From Xanthobacteraceae bacterium (GTDB lineage Bacteria; Pseudomonadota; Alphaproteobacteria; Rhizobiales; Xanthobacteraceae), in the NCBI GenBank assembly GCA_022844205.1, contig JALHMF010000001.1, forward strand, positions 370,028 to 434,027: DNA of 64,000 bases, read 5' to 3'. The stretch's first letter is position 1. Every line of letters starts with the position of its first letter. Made by a program: the position numbers and the translations under genes. This document shows, piece by piece, positions 51,665 to 60,720 of this stretch. Under the pieces are notes generated by a model, which was not told where the DNA came from, did not search any database, and was given only the letters and a program-made list of their open reading frames with translations.

Positions 51665-52549
51665 TTACAGCACGACGACTTTGGCGCCGATCTTCACCTT
51701 GTTGTAGAGGTCGATCACATCGTCGTTACGCATCCGGAAGCACCCTGATGACACGGCCTGGCCGATCGTGTGCGGCTCATTGGAGCCGTGGATGCGGTAG
51801 AGCGATGAACCAAGATAGATCGCGCGCGCGCCGAGCGGATTCTCCGGTCCACCTGCCATGAAGGTCGGCAGATCGGGACGGCGCTTCAGCATGTCGTCCG
51901 GCGGGCGCCAGTCCGGCCATTCCTTTTTGTCGGTGACGGACTTCGTGCCCTTCCACTCAAAACCGGGGCGTCCGACGCCGATGCCGTAGCGCGTCGCCTT
52001 GCCGTTATCTTCGATGTAGTAGAGAAATTTCTTGTCGGTATCGATCACGACGCTGCCCGGCTTTTCCTTCGTCTCGTAATTCACCGACTGCTTGAGGAAG
52101 CGCGGATCGAACTGCGGCTTCGCCGGGATCGCGGCGACGCGGTAGATCGGGTCGATGTCGCCGCGCGGCGCCTGGATTAGCGGGCCGCGCGGATCGCGGC
52201 CGCGCACTTCTTCCCACGGGCGCTGGTAGTAGTTACGCGGCAGGCTGTCGCGCGGCGCACTCTGTCCGGTGAAAAGATATTCAATGAAGCCGCCGCCGAG
52301 TTCGCCCGGACGGTGACGGGGCTGCTGCTGTCCTTCGGCGAAATCCGGCTGCGGGGAGCGGTCGCGCGCGCTGCGTTGCGGCTGGACCGTACCGAAGCCG
52401 CGTTCGCGGCGGACCGGGCGTTCCTCGGCGCTGGCACGCTGCGAATAGATCACCTGCGTCCCGGACTGGGCGACATGGAAAGGCCTGTCATCCTCGGCGA
52501 ATGCCGGGGAGGCGGAAGCCAGAAAGAGAGGGAGAATGAGTTTGCGCAT
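51665..52549 (-). CDS. L,D-transpeptidase (YkuD family)
   Basis: A 294-residue periplasmic enzyme that forms 3-3 peptidoglycan cross-links or attaches proteins to peptidoglycan. A signal peptide (LILPLFLASASPAFAED) precedes a 100-residue disordered Gln/Arg/Pro-rich segment. The YkuD domain starts at SVVIDTDKKFLYYIEDNG and holds the active site YRIHGSNEPHTIG...VSSGCFRM with the catalytic His and Cys. All key residues are present. Several paralogues are usual in rhizobia. Confidence 0.94.
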   Translation of the reverse strand: MRKLILPLFLASASPAFAEDDRPFHVAQSGTQVIYSQRASAEERPVRRERGFGTVQPQRSARDRSPQPDFAEGQQQPRHRPGELGGGFIEYLFTGQSAPRDSLPRNYYQRPWEEVRGRDPRGPLIQAPRGDIDPIYRVAAIPAKPQFDPRFLKQSVNYETKEKPGSVVIDTDKKFLYYIEDNGKATRYGIGVGRPGFEWKGTKSVTDKKEWPDWRPPDDMLKRRPDLPTFMAGGPENPLGARAIYLGSSLYRIHGSNEPHTIGQAVSSGCFRMRNDDVIDLYNKVKIGAKVVVL

Positions 52550-52702
52550 CGCGGTACTCGATACTGTTCGTCGCGCGCCTGATTCCGGCGGCCTCCTATG
52601 CCTAACGCTTTGTGACGACTGTTTGGTAAACGATTTCGCACGGCGGAATCCGCCTGGCCTTTCGTTGCGATTATGGTTGATGAATGGTTACGAACGGCCG
52701 GT

Positions 52703-53887
52703 TCAAGGCTTGCGGACGGCCAGAAAGCCGAACAGCGACAGCACGACCACGCCCGCGACCAAGGCGAGCCCGGCTGAGGGCGAGAACTGCTCGATGACGA
52801 GCGCAACGACAAGAGGTGCTGCCGCCTGCAGGATCAGCGATGGGCCGGCAATGCGCCCCAGCGTCCGGCCGTAACCCTTCGGCCCGAAGAGCGCCAGCGG
52901 CACCGAGCCGCGCGCCAGCGTGATCAGCCCGTTGGTGACTCCGAACATCACCGCGAATGCGATCGCGACCGGCGTGGAAACGCCGAGCAGCGCCAGCATC
53001 GTGAACGCAACGATCAAGAGCCCGACCGCGAAACGCGCGATGTTCAGAGGGTGCAGATTGCGTGCGAACATGAACTCGCAAAGCCGCGCCGACACTTGCG
53101 CCGGTCCGAACAGCGTGCCGATCAGCACAGCGGTTCCCTTGTCGAGTCCGAGGCGCTCGAAAATCGACAACATATGCGCGGAGAGGGCGGAGGGGACGAA
53201 GGCGTAGGCCGCGAAACTCGCGATCACGACAAAGAACGCAAAGCCCGTAGCCTTGATGTGTTTTCCCTTCGGCGCTTTGGTGCCGTCCGGCATCCTGCCG
53301 GCTGTTGCCTTTTCGCGGGGCAGAGTGACGGCGAGGATCGGCGCGCAGAAACAAGCAAGCACGATGGCATAAACGGTGTAGGCCCCGCGCCACCCGGAAG
53401 TTTCCATGAGGAAATAAGTAACGGGCCAGCTTACGGTCGATGCGAAGCCGCCAAAAAATGTAAGCAGCGTGATGGGCCGTCGCGCACCCGCACCGAAAAT
53501 TCTGCCGAGCGTCGCGAAAGCGGGATCATAGAGTGACGCCGCGAGTGCCACTCCAAGTACCCCCCACACCGCGATATAGGCCGCCGGATGCGTGACGTTA
53601 ATGAGCCCGATCAACCCGGCGGCCCCGATCAGCGAGCCAACAGGCATCACGGAGTGCCCGCCATAGCGGTCGATCAGCGAGCCGACGAAAGGCGCCACGA
53701 GGCCGCCCGTGAGCAGGCCGAACGAAAATCCGCCCATCGAGAAGGCAAGCGACCAGCCCCGTTCGGCCGCAATCGCCGGTAGCGTCAGCACCGGCGGATA
53801 GAACAGCGTTCCCCAGGCGATGATCTGCGTGACGCCGAGAATCGGAATGGCACGCCACTGGCTGGAGAAACTGTTCAGGAAGGACAT
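52703..53887 (-). CDS. MFS transporter
   Basis: A 394-residue inner-membrane carrier with about 12 helices. The loop between helices 2 and 3 has VGSLIDRYGGHSVMPVG, a version of the MFS signature G-x-x-x-D-R-x-G. A central cytosolic loop (PREKATAGRMPDGTKAPKG) separates the halves. The substrate is unknown; the layout resembles carboxylate carriers. ATG 53887 is used, and an in-frame ATG at 53935 would add 16 residues. Neither has a good ribosome site. Confidence 0.88.
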   Translation of the reverse strand: MSFLNSFSSQWRAIPILGVTQIIAWGTLFYPPVLTLPAIAAERGWSLAFSMGGFSFGLLTGGLVAPFVGSLIDRYGGHSVMPVGSLIGAAGLIGLINVTHPAAYIAVWGVLGVALAASLYDPAFATLGRIFGAGARRPITLLTFFGGFASTVSWPVTYFLMETSGWRGAYTVYAIVLACFCAPILAVTLPREKATAGRMPDGTKAPKGKHIKATGFAFFVVIASFAAYAFVPSALSAHMLSIFERLGLDKGTAVLIGTLFGPAQVSARLCEFMFARNLHPLNIARFAVGLLIVAFTMLALLGVSTPVAIAFAVMFGVTNGLITLARGSVPLALFGPKGYGRTLGRIAGPSLILQAAAPLVVALVIEQFSPSAGLALVAGVVVLSLFGFLAVRKP

Positions 53888-54018
53888 GCGTGATGTTCGC
53901 GAATCTTCGGCAGGCGGATAGGCGGAGCAAAGCATAACAGCAATGCGGGTGCTTGCGTATCGCGCGGGCTCCGAACCGGCTAGTTTACCCGCTTACGCCG
54001 ATGTTCACGCGGAACCCC

Positions 54019-54780
54019 ATGCAATTCGATCTGTGGTTTTATCTGGTCGGTCTGACCACCGCCTTTCTCGTCTCGGTTAGCAAGGGAGCGTTCGGCGGCG
54101 GGCTTGCGATTCTTTCCGTTCCACTCTTGTCGCTCGTGATGTCGCCGATCGAAGCCGCGATCGTCACCGCACCGCTCGTCCTCGTGATGGATGTCGTGGC
54201 GATCGGCCAGTTTGGGCCGAGCACCTGGTCGAAACCGGACTTGCGCTGGATGGTGCCCGGCCTGATGGCGGGCATCGCAATCGGCTACTTCTTTTTCACC
54301 GCGGTCGATCCGAATTTTGTCAATCTCGGTATCGGTGTCATCACGCTTGCCTTCGCGCTCGACTATTTTCTGCGGCGCAGAATGGCGCCGGCAACGCATC
54401 CGCCGTCGCCATGGCTGGCGAGCATTGCGGGCATCGCATCCGGCTTCACGACGTTCGTAGCACATGCCGGCGGCCCGCCCGCGAACATGTATCTGCTGCG
54501 GCGCGGGCTGCATAAGACGGTTTATGTGGGCACGCTGCTCGCGATCTTTTTTTTCGGAAATATCGTCAAGATCGTGCCCTACGGCATTCTGGCACTCGCG
54601 CGTCCCGACACGCTCTGGGCGGCGGCACTACTCACGCCCGCGGTGCCGCTCGGTGTCTGGCTCGGCAAGAAATTGCACGATCGCCTCGACCAGCAGCAGC
54701 TTATCTTCTGGGCCTATGTGCTGCTCACCGTCGCCGCCGCACGGCTTCTCTATTCGGCGATCCGCGTGCAATTTGGTTGA
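54019..54780 (+). CDS. TauE/SafE family sulfite/anion exporter
   Basis: A 253-residue inner-membrane protein with about seven to eight helices. The N-terminal repeat FLVSVSKGAFGGGLAILSVPLL and the central GIASGFTTFVAHAGGPPANMYLLRRGL are the two halves of the TauE/SafE signature. Members export sulfite, sulfoacetate or other organosulfur anions. The start could also be ATG 54001. It is divergent from the MFS gene and convergent with the TRAP operon. Confidence 0.9.
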   Translation: MQFDLWFYLVGLTTAFLVSVSKGAFGGGLAILSVPLLSLVMSPIEAAIVTAPLVLVMDVVAIGQFGPSTWSKPDLRWMVPGLMAGIAIGYFFFTAVDPNFVNLGIGVITLAFALDYFLRRRMAPATHPPSPWLASIAGIASGFTTFVAHAGGPPANMYLLRRGLHKTVYVGTLLAIFFFGNIVKIVPYGILALARPDTLWAAALLTPAVPLGVWLGKKLHDRLDQQQLIFWAYVLLTVAAARLLYSAIRVQFG

Positions 54781-54793
54781 TCGAGCGAAAAAG

Positions 54794-54816
54794 GCGCGGA
54801 GTGACCCGCGCTTTTT
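54794..54816. terminator. Bidirectional terminator between tauE-like and dctM genes
   Basis: GCGCGG (54794-54799) pairs with CCGCGC (54806-54811), flanked by AAAAAG on the left and TTTTT on the right, so it can work in both directions between the convergent genes. Confidence 0.8.
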
Positions 54817-54829
54817 GTAGCGATCGCAG

Positions 54830-56155
54830 TTACCAGCCGATGACTCGCGGCAGCCAGGTCGCTATGGCGGGGAAGAAGAACACGATCACGAGCGCCAGCA
54901 CTTGCATCAGCACGAAGGGAATGATGCCGCGATAGATGTCCCCTGTCGAAACCTCGGGTGGTGTCACACCGCGCAGGAAGAAGAGCGCCCATCCGAAAGG
55001 CGGTGTCAGAAACGATGTCTGAAGGTTCACACAAATCAAGGTCGCGAGCCACACCATGTCCACCTGCGCTGCCATGAACACGGGCAGGAACAAGGGTACG
55101 GCGATATACGAAATCTCGATCCACTCGATGAAGAAGCCGAGCACGAAAATGATGAGCATCAGGAACCAGATGTCCGCATTGATGCCGCCCGGAAGGAACG
55201 CAAAGAAGTCCTTGACGAGGTCCTCACCGCGCAGGCCGCGAAAGGCGAGCGCAAACACCTGCGCGCAGATGAGGATGAACATCATCATCGCGGTGATCTT
55301 GGTGGTCGCCTGAACCGTCTCGCGCAGCACGCGCCAGCTAAGACGGCCGGTGATGGCGGCGATCAGGATCGAGCCAAGCGCACCCATGGACGCTGCTTCC
55401 GAGGGTGCCGCGATCCCGGCAATGATCGAACCGAGTACCGCGCCAACGAGGCCGATCGGCGGTGCCACCACCTTGAACACTTTAACCGCAAGCTGTGAAC
55501 CGGAGGTGAGCGCACGCTCTTCCTTCGGCACCGGCGGCACGAGATCGGGCCGGACGATTCCCAGTATCAAAATGTAAATGACGTAGATTCCCGCGAGCAT
55601 CAGTCCGGGAATCATTGCCGCTGCAAACAGAGTGCCGACGGACTCGTTCAGAATATCCGCGAGCAGAATCAGAATGAGACTTGGCGGGATGATCTGCCCC
55701 AGCGTTCCCGAGGCGCAAATGACGCCGCAAGCAAGACCCTTGTTGTAGCCGCGCCGGAGCATCCCAGGCAGCGTCAGCAAGCCCAGCGTGACGACAGTGG
55801 CACCGACGATCCCGGTGGTAGCACCCATCAGAACGCCGACAAGGACGATGCCGATGCCGAGGCCGCCGCGCAGCGAGCCGGCCACAAGGCCGATCACGTC
55901 CATCAGGTCTTCGGCGAGCTTCGAGCGCTCGAGCATCATGCCCATGAACACGAATAAGGGAATCGCAAGCAGCGTCGCGTTGGTGACGACTCCGAATATC
56001 CGGTGAGGCAACAGGCTGAACAGTGCCGTTCCGAAGCCGAGGACACCGAATACAAACCCCGTGGTCGCCAGCGTGAGCGCGACCGGAATGCCCATCATCA
56101 GCAAGACGAAGAACGCCACCAGCATCAGGATGGCGAGAATTTCATACGACAACAT
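54830..56155 (-). CDS. TRAP transporter large permease (DctM type)
   Basis: The 441-residue ion-coupled permease subunit of a tripartite TRAP importer, with about 12 helices. ATLLAIPLFVFMGMMLERSKLAEDL (in two parts) and GATTGIVGATVVTLGLLTLPGML and GTLGQIIPPSLILILLAD are the conserved blocks of the DctM family. Start ATG 56155 overlaps the stop of the small subunit gene (ATGA). With the binding protein and small permease upstream, the order is P-Q-M. Confidence 0.94.
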   Translation of the reverse strand: MLSYEILAILMLVAFFVLLMMGIPVALTLATTGFVFGVLGFGTALFSLLPHRIFGVVTNATLLAIPLFVFMGMMLERSKLAEDLMDVIGLVAGSLRGGLGIGIVLVGVLMGATTGIVGATVVTLGLLTLPGMLRRGYNKGLACGVICASGTLGQIIPPSLILILLADILNESVGTLFAAAMIPGLMLAGIYVIYILILGIVRPDLVPPVPKEERALTSGSQLAVKVFKVVAPPIGLVGAVLGSIIAGIAAPSEAASMGALGSILIAAITGRLSWRVLRETVQATTKITAMMMFILICAQVFALAFRGLRGEDLVKDFFAFLPGGINADIWFLMLIIFVLGFFIEWIEISYIAVPLFLPVFMAAQVDMVWLATLICVNLQTSFLTPPFGWALFFLRGVTPPEVSTGDIYRGIIPFVLMQVLALVIVFFFPAIATWLPRVIGW

Positions 56156-56658
56156 CAGGCGCTCCGGAATTTCAGCCAGGCTTTGATGGCTTCGGAAAAG
56201 GACTGGATGAAAAACAGCGCGAAGCCGAGCGGGATCATCGCTTTGATGATGTAACGATGATCGAGGCCGCCCGGATTGGGCGAGCCCTCGGTGATGACCC
56301 ACGACTGCTTCACGTAATGAAGCGACAGCCAGATCACGAGCACGGAAAGGGTCATCCCGAGAATGGCGGTGATCACGTCAACCAGGTGCTTGTTGCGCTC
56401 GCTGAAATACTGGAACAGCACGTCCACGCGCACATGCTCGCCCTGTTGCAGCGCGTAGGACATGCCAAAGAGACAGATCGGCACGAGGATGTGCCACTCC
56501 AGCTCCTGCGACCAGATGAACCCGATCGAGAAACCGTAGCGAAGCAAGACGTTCGCGCTCATCACGAGCGCGATCACGAGCGCGAGCCACGAAATGGCGC
56601 GGCCGGCGAGATCGGTAAAGCGGTCGATCCCGCCGGCCAGTTTTTCCGCCGTATTCAC
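56155..56658 (-). CDS. TRAP transporter small permease (DctQ type)
   Basis: A 167-residue four-helix membrane subunit of the TRAP importer. SWLALVIALVMSANVLLRYGF and FIWSQELEWHILVPICLFG contain the conserved DctQ pattern (R-Y near helix 1, then S-x-E-L-x-W). It starts 4 bases after the binding-protein stop and overlaps the large permease start. Confidence 0.92.
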   Translation of the reverse strand: MNTAEKLAGGIDRFTDLAGRAISWLALVIALVMSANVLLRYGFSIGFIWSQELEWHILVPICLFGMSYALQQGEHVRVDVLFQYFSERNKHLVDVITAILGMTLSVLVIWLSLHYVKQSWVITEGSPNPGGLDHRYIIKAMIPLGFALFFIQSFSEAIKAWLKFRSA

Positions 56659-56662
56659 CCGC

Positions 56663-57748
56663 TCAGGCCTTGCGGATCTTGGTGTGATAGATCAGCTCGC
56701 TGAGATCGGCCCAGGAATCGTACTTGGCCTTGTAGGCCATGTAGGAGTCGTGAACCTTCTTCGTGACAGGGTCCTTGGCGACGGCTTCGTCGAGAATCTT
56801 CGTCGTCGTCTCGCGCAGCGCCTTCACAATTTCATCCGGCAGCGGCTGCGCAATGATGCCTTGATTCTTCACAAGGTCTTCCATCGCTTCAGCATTGTTT
56901 TTCTGGCACCACGCCTCGGAGATCACGTTGCATGCGGCGCAGGCGTTTTCCACTACGGCTTTCAGATCGGCCGGCAGGCTTTCCCACTTCGCCTTGTTGA
57001 TCGTGAGTTCGCTCGCAGTGGCCATCTCGTGCCAGCCGGTCGTGTAGTAATATTTCGCCACCTTGTGCAGGCCGAGCTGGCGATCGAGGAAGGGACCGAC
57101 GAATTCCGCCGCGTCGATGACGCCGCGTTCAAGGTTCGGGAAGATTTCGCCCGGCGCGATCAGGCGCGAGTCGACTCCAAGCTCCTTGTAGACGCGTCCC
57201 GCAAGACCCGGGATGCGCATCTTCAGGCCCTTCAGATCATCGACCGTCTTGATCTCCTTGCGGAACCATCCGGTCATCTGCACGCCGGTGTTGCCGCAAA
57301 GGAAAGGCACAAGATTGAAGCGGTCGTACACTTCACGCCAGAGCTGCGCGCCGCCGCCGTCATAGTACCAGCCGTTGAAGCCCTGGAAGTTCAGGCCGAA
57401 AGGCACGGCCGTAAAGTATTGCGCGGCGAAGCTCTTGCCGGTCCAGAAATAGGAGTTTGCGTAATTCATCTCCACTGTACCCGACGAGACTGCATCGAAC
57501 CCTTCTGCCGCTGGGATCAACTCGCCGGCGCCGTAGAACGTGATCTTGATGCGGCCGCCGGACATGTCGTCGATGCGTTTGACGAGATCCTTGGCGCTGC
57601 CTGGCCCAGTCGAATAGAACGCTGCGTTAGGCCCGTAAAAGCTGGTCATCTTCCAGTTGAAGGTGGTCTGTGCCCGAACCACCGCTGGCGCGGCGACAGT
57701 GCCAACCGCCCCCGCCAATGCTAATTTCGTGAAATCCCTGCGTCGCAT
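56663..57748 (-). CDS. TRAP transporter substrate-binding protein (DctP family, 2-oxo/monocarboxylate type)
   Basis: A 361-residue periplasmic binding protein. It begins with a Tat-type signal (MRRRDFTKLALAGAVG, cleaved after VVRAQ). TTFNWKMTSFYGPNAAFYS and GELIPAAEGFDAVSSGTVEM, and the arginine in LKMRIPGLAG that binds the substrate carboxylate, point to the TakP-like group that carries 2-oxoacids or lactate-like monocarboxylates. GGGAG lies 6 bases before ATG 57748. Such a substrate would suit the lactate and glycolate oxidases elsewhere in the window (inference). Confidence 0.9.
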   Translation of the reverse strand: MRRRDFTKLALAGAVGTVAAPAVVRAQTTFNWKMTSFYGPNAAFYSTGPGSAKDLVKRIDDMSGGRIKITFYGAGELIPAAEGFDAVSSGTVEMNYANSYFWTGKSFAAQYFTAVPFGLNFQGFNGWYYDGGGAQLWREVYDRFNLVPFLCGNTGVQMTGWFRKEIKTVDDLKGLKMRIPGLAGRVYKELGVDSRLIAPGEIFPNLERGVIDAAEFVGPFLDRQLGLHKVAKYYYTTGWHEMATASELTINKAKWESLPADLKAVVENACAACNVISEAWCQKNNAEAMEDLVKNQGIIAQPLPDEIVKALRETTTKILDEAVAKDPVTKKVHDSYMAYKAKYDSWADLSELIYHTKIRKA

Positions 57749-58011
57749 GAACAACTCCCGATGTGAGGAAGGCTTCATCTGTAAGCAACCGACATGCCAT
57801 TCAATCCTGGCCCGCTGACATGATCCTGAACCGTCCCTAGAGGAAATCAAGCACACGCGATGAAAATAGTGGCAGTGCCATGCCTACGTGACGATCAGTT
57901 GCCTTATGGCGAACCAAGTTCAGCGGTTTTCTTCCGCGCCGCATGAAGATTCTCCCACCTTTGCTCATTGCAGTGCAAAACCACTAAAGCCCACGCAGCA
58001 GGAGTGCTCAC

Positions 58012-59745
58012 TTGCGCCAGCTTTTCTCGACCTTCGCCGATGTGCGCCGTCTCGCCACCCCCTTTTTCAAGGGAGAGGAGCGCTGGCCGGCGAGAACGCT
58101 GCTCGCAATCGTCGTGGCGCTCGAACTGTCACTCGTCGGCCTGAACGTCGTCTACAATTCCTGGAACGCACGCTTCTACGATTCGCTGCAAAACAAGGAC
58201 TGGGAAGTCTTCAAGCGCGAACTGCTGTTTTTCTCGGTGCTGGCGGCGTTCTTCATCATTGCGGCGGTGTACAAGCTCTATATGCAGCAATGGCTGCGCA
58301 TCCGCTGGCGCCGGTGGATGAACGAAAAATACCTCGACCGCTGGCTGCATGACAGCGCGCACTACCGCATGCGGCTCACCGGCGACGTGGCGGACAATCC
58401 CGACCAGCGCATCGCGGAAGACCTTGAGCAGTTCACCCAGCGCACGATCGAGCTCGGCCTTGGTCTCCTGAGTGCGGTTGTTACACTCGTATCTTTCATC
58501 GTCATTCTGTGGAGTCTATCAAGCTCGATGGCGATGCCATTCTTTGGCGGCGATATCGTAATCCCCGGCTATCTTGTCTGGGCGGCGTTGATCTACTCAG
58601 TCGTTGGCACCTGGCTCGCGCACGTGATCGGCCGCGCGCTGGTGTTTCTGAATTTCAATCAGCAACGGCTGGAGGCGGACTACCGCTATCACCTGGTGCG
58701 TATGCGCGAGAACGGCGAACAGATCGCGCTGCTGAACGGCGAGGACGCGGAGAACCGCCAGCTTGGCGGGCGTTTTGGCCGGCTGGTTGGAAACTTCTTC
58801 AATCTGATGGGCGCGCAGAAGCGGCTGACCTGGTTCACCGCGGGCTTCGCGCAAATCGCGATTATTTTTCCGTTCATCGTGGTCAGCCCCGCGTATTTTT
58901 CCGGCGCGGTGACGCTCGGCGTACTGACGCAGACCGCCCTCGCGTTCGGGCAGGTGCAGTCGTCGCTTAGCTACATCGTCAATGTCTATGCGGTGCTCGC
59001 CGAATGGCGTTCGGTGGTGCAGCGGCTGACGGGCTTCGAGAAATCCATTGCCGATGCCGAACGCATCAAGGATCACACGGAAATCGCAGTCGCGGGCAAT
59101 GGCAGCGATGCGTTGAAGCTATCCGGACTCGAAGTGCGCCTGCCTACGGGCGTGCCGGTGGTCGCGGCCGGAAATCTTGTCGTCGAGAATGCCGGGCACA
59201 TACTGATCACCGGAAAATCCGGTTCCGGCAAATCCACCCTGTTCCGCGCGATTGCGGGCATCTGGCCCTTTGGAAAAGGCAGGATCGAGATCGGGCGCGG
59301 AAAGAAACTGCTGGTGCTGCCACAGAAGCCCTACCTGCCGTTCGGGCGGCTGGATGAGGCGCTCGCCTATCCGGAAGCGCCGGAAAAGCACAAGCCGGAA
59401 GAACTGATCGGAGTCCTTCGCGCAGTCGGCCTCGACAAGCTCATCGAAAGGCTGCACGAAGAATCTTCCTGGCCGCATGTGCTTTCGGTCGGCGAGCAGC
59501 AGCGATTGTCGTTCGCCCGCGCCTTGCTCGCAAGCCCGGACATTCTGTTGCTGGACGAGGCGACCTCGGCCGTGGACGAAACGGCGGAATCTTCGCTCTA
59601 CAAATTGTTGTATGAGCGGTTGCCGGGCGTCACGGTCGTTTCCATCGGCCATCGCACCACGCTGAAATCGCTGCATGGGCGCTCCATCCGGCTGGAGCAA
59701 TCTGGACAAGGCTTGGTCGAGGCAAGAGCGGCACCCGCGACCTGA
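58012..59745 (+). CDS. BacA/SbmA-like ABC exporter, copy 3
   Basis: A 577-residue fusion of an SbmA/BacA-type membrane domain and an ABC ATPase. VVYNSWNARFYDSLQNKDW near residue 46 is the family motif. Walker A is GKSGSGKST near residue 401, the signature LSVGEQQRLSFARAL near 491, Walker B ILLLDEATSAVD near 511, and the switch His in SIGHRTTL near 547. Start is TTG 58012, with AGGAG 7 bases upstream; no ATG fits. Closer in layout to copy 1 (21992-23734) than to copy 2. Divergent from the TRAP operon. Confidence 0.92.
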   Translation: MRQLFSTFADVRRLATPFFKGEERWPARTLLAIVVALELSLVGLNVVYNSWNARFYDSLQNKDWEVFKRELLFFSVLAAFFIIAAVYKLYMQQWLRIRWRRWMNEKYLDRWLHDSAHYRMRLTGDVADNPDQRIAEDLEQFTQRTIELGLGLLSAVVTLVSFIVILWSLSSSMAMPFFGGDIVIPGYLVWAALIYSVVGTWLAHVIGRALVFLNFNQQRLEADYRYHLVRMRENGEQIALLNGEDAENRQLGGRFGRLVGNFFNLMGAQKRLTWFTAGFAQIAIIFPFIVVSPAYFSGAVTLGVLTQTALAFGQVQSSLSYIVNVYAVLAEWRSVVQRLTGFEKSIADAERIKDHTEIAVAGNGSDALKLSGLEVRLPTGVPVVAAGNLVVENAGHILITGKSGSGKSTLFRAIAGIWPFGKGRIEIGRGKKLLVLPQKPYLPFGRLDEALAYPEAPEKHKPEELIGVLRAVGLDKLIERLHEESSWPHVLSVGEQQRLSFARALLASPDILLLDEATSAVDETAESSLYKLLYERLPGVTVVSIGHRTTLKSLHGRSIRLEQSGQGLVEARAAPAT

Positions 59746-59895
59746 GGTGTTTCAATTCCAGCGATTCGGCTAGAGCCGCGGGCCAAGCAGGAAGAGATGG
59801 AGCCCGGTGGATGGGTGCGCGTGTAGTGCATGCCCACCATCGCAAGGCCCACGGCGGAAGCCGCGACCCATGGCGAACTGTTAGTCCCCGAAATT

Positions 59896-60720
59896 TCAAC
59901 CGAGTGTAACGCCTGCCTGCGCGAGCAGCCTTGGCAAATTGTCGCTTGCGAAAAATTTGTGCTCGGCCTCCCGCTGTTCCTGAAGAGGATCGCGCGCCCG
60001 CAATTCGTCGTCCACGAAGCCGGGGTGGCACATGATCAGTCCGCCGGATGGCATGCCTTTCAAAAACGATGCGAACAGATCGGCGTAGTTCTTCGTGGAA
60101 GCAAAATCATAAGCGCCCGCAAAAGCCCGATTGGTTGCGAGCGCTCGCGCGCGCGCCTGTGCCGGAAAACCCGCATTCAGCAACGCTAGAAAACGGGCCT
60201 TCGGCTCGCCGGAAAAAAGCACAGGCGTGGCGGGTGAGCACTGACGCACCCATGCGCGCGGGGCCATGCGCGCGACCGTATCGAGAAACGCGCCCCGCAG
60301 CACAGGCTGCAGTTGCACATGCTGATGTCCGTCCACGAAATCGGGCGTGCGTCCGAACGCGGTTCGGAAAGCGTTGAACTGCGCCTTGATTTCCTCGACC
60401 GCGGCCGTCCTCGAGATGCGCCCCCAGTTCAGCGGATTGAGATACCCGGTCACCGAGGGAAATTTACCGTCATCTGTTTTCAACGGCGATGCCACGAGCG
60501 GTTTGAAGCCGCCGGTCAGCGTGACATGCAGGCCGGTCTCAAAACGGATCGGCGATGTTGTCTCGCCAAGTTTAGCCGCCTCCTCGCGCAAGCCCGGAAA
60601 CACCGTCATCACGGAGGTTGCGTTCAACCGGCCGAGCGCAATCAATTCGCGGATGGAACGGGACACGCCGGGGGCGAGCGCATAATCGTCCGCGCACAGG
60701 ACGATCCGGCGCAGGCTCAT
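59896..60720 (-). CDS. ChbG/HpnK-type polysaccharide deacetylase-like protein
   Basis: A 274-residue YdjC/ChbG-family carbohydrate deacetylase. The metal site is visible: IVLCADDYALAPGVSRSIREL (Asp-Asp near residue 10), ETGLHVTLTGG (His near 65) and VDGHQHVQLQPVLR (His-x-His near 130). Relatives remove acetyl groups from chito-oligosaccharides or act on hopanoid intermediates (HpnK). The gene abuts the glycosyltransferase stop codon directly, so both act in one pathway, probably building a lipid-linked sugar. Confidence 0.88.
   Translation of the reverse strand: MSLRRIVLCADDYALAPGVSRSIRELIALGRLNATSVMTVFPGLREEAAKLGETTSPIRFETGLHVTLTGGFKPLVASPLKTDDGKFPSVTGYLNPLNWGRISRTAAVEEIKAQFNAFRTAFGRTPDFVDGHQHVQLQPVLRGAFLDTVARMAPRAWVRQCSPATPVLFSGEPKARFLALLNAGFPAQARARALATNRAFAGAYDFASTKNYADLFASFLKGMPSGGLIMCHPGFVDDELRARDPLQEQREAEHKFFASDNLPRLLAQAGVTLG

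Noticed and set aside
57870-57883. Sigma-54-like TGGCAGTGCCATGC between dctP and the third ABC gene
   Set aside because: Spacing between GG and GC is 9, and the -12 part lacks TTGC.
59480-59515. LSVGEQ signature in ABC copy 3 as a defect
   Set aside because: LS-x-GEQ variants are usual in the YddA/ABCD group, so this is not a sign of inactivity.
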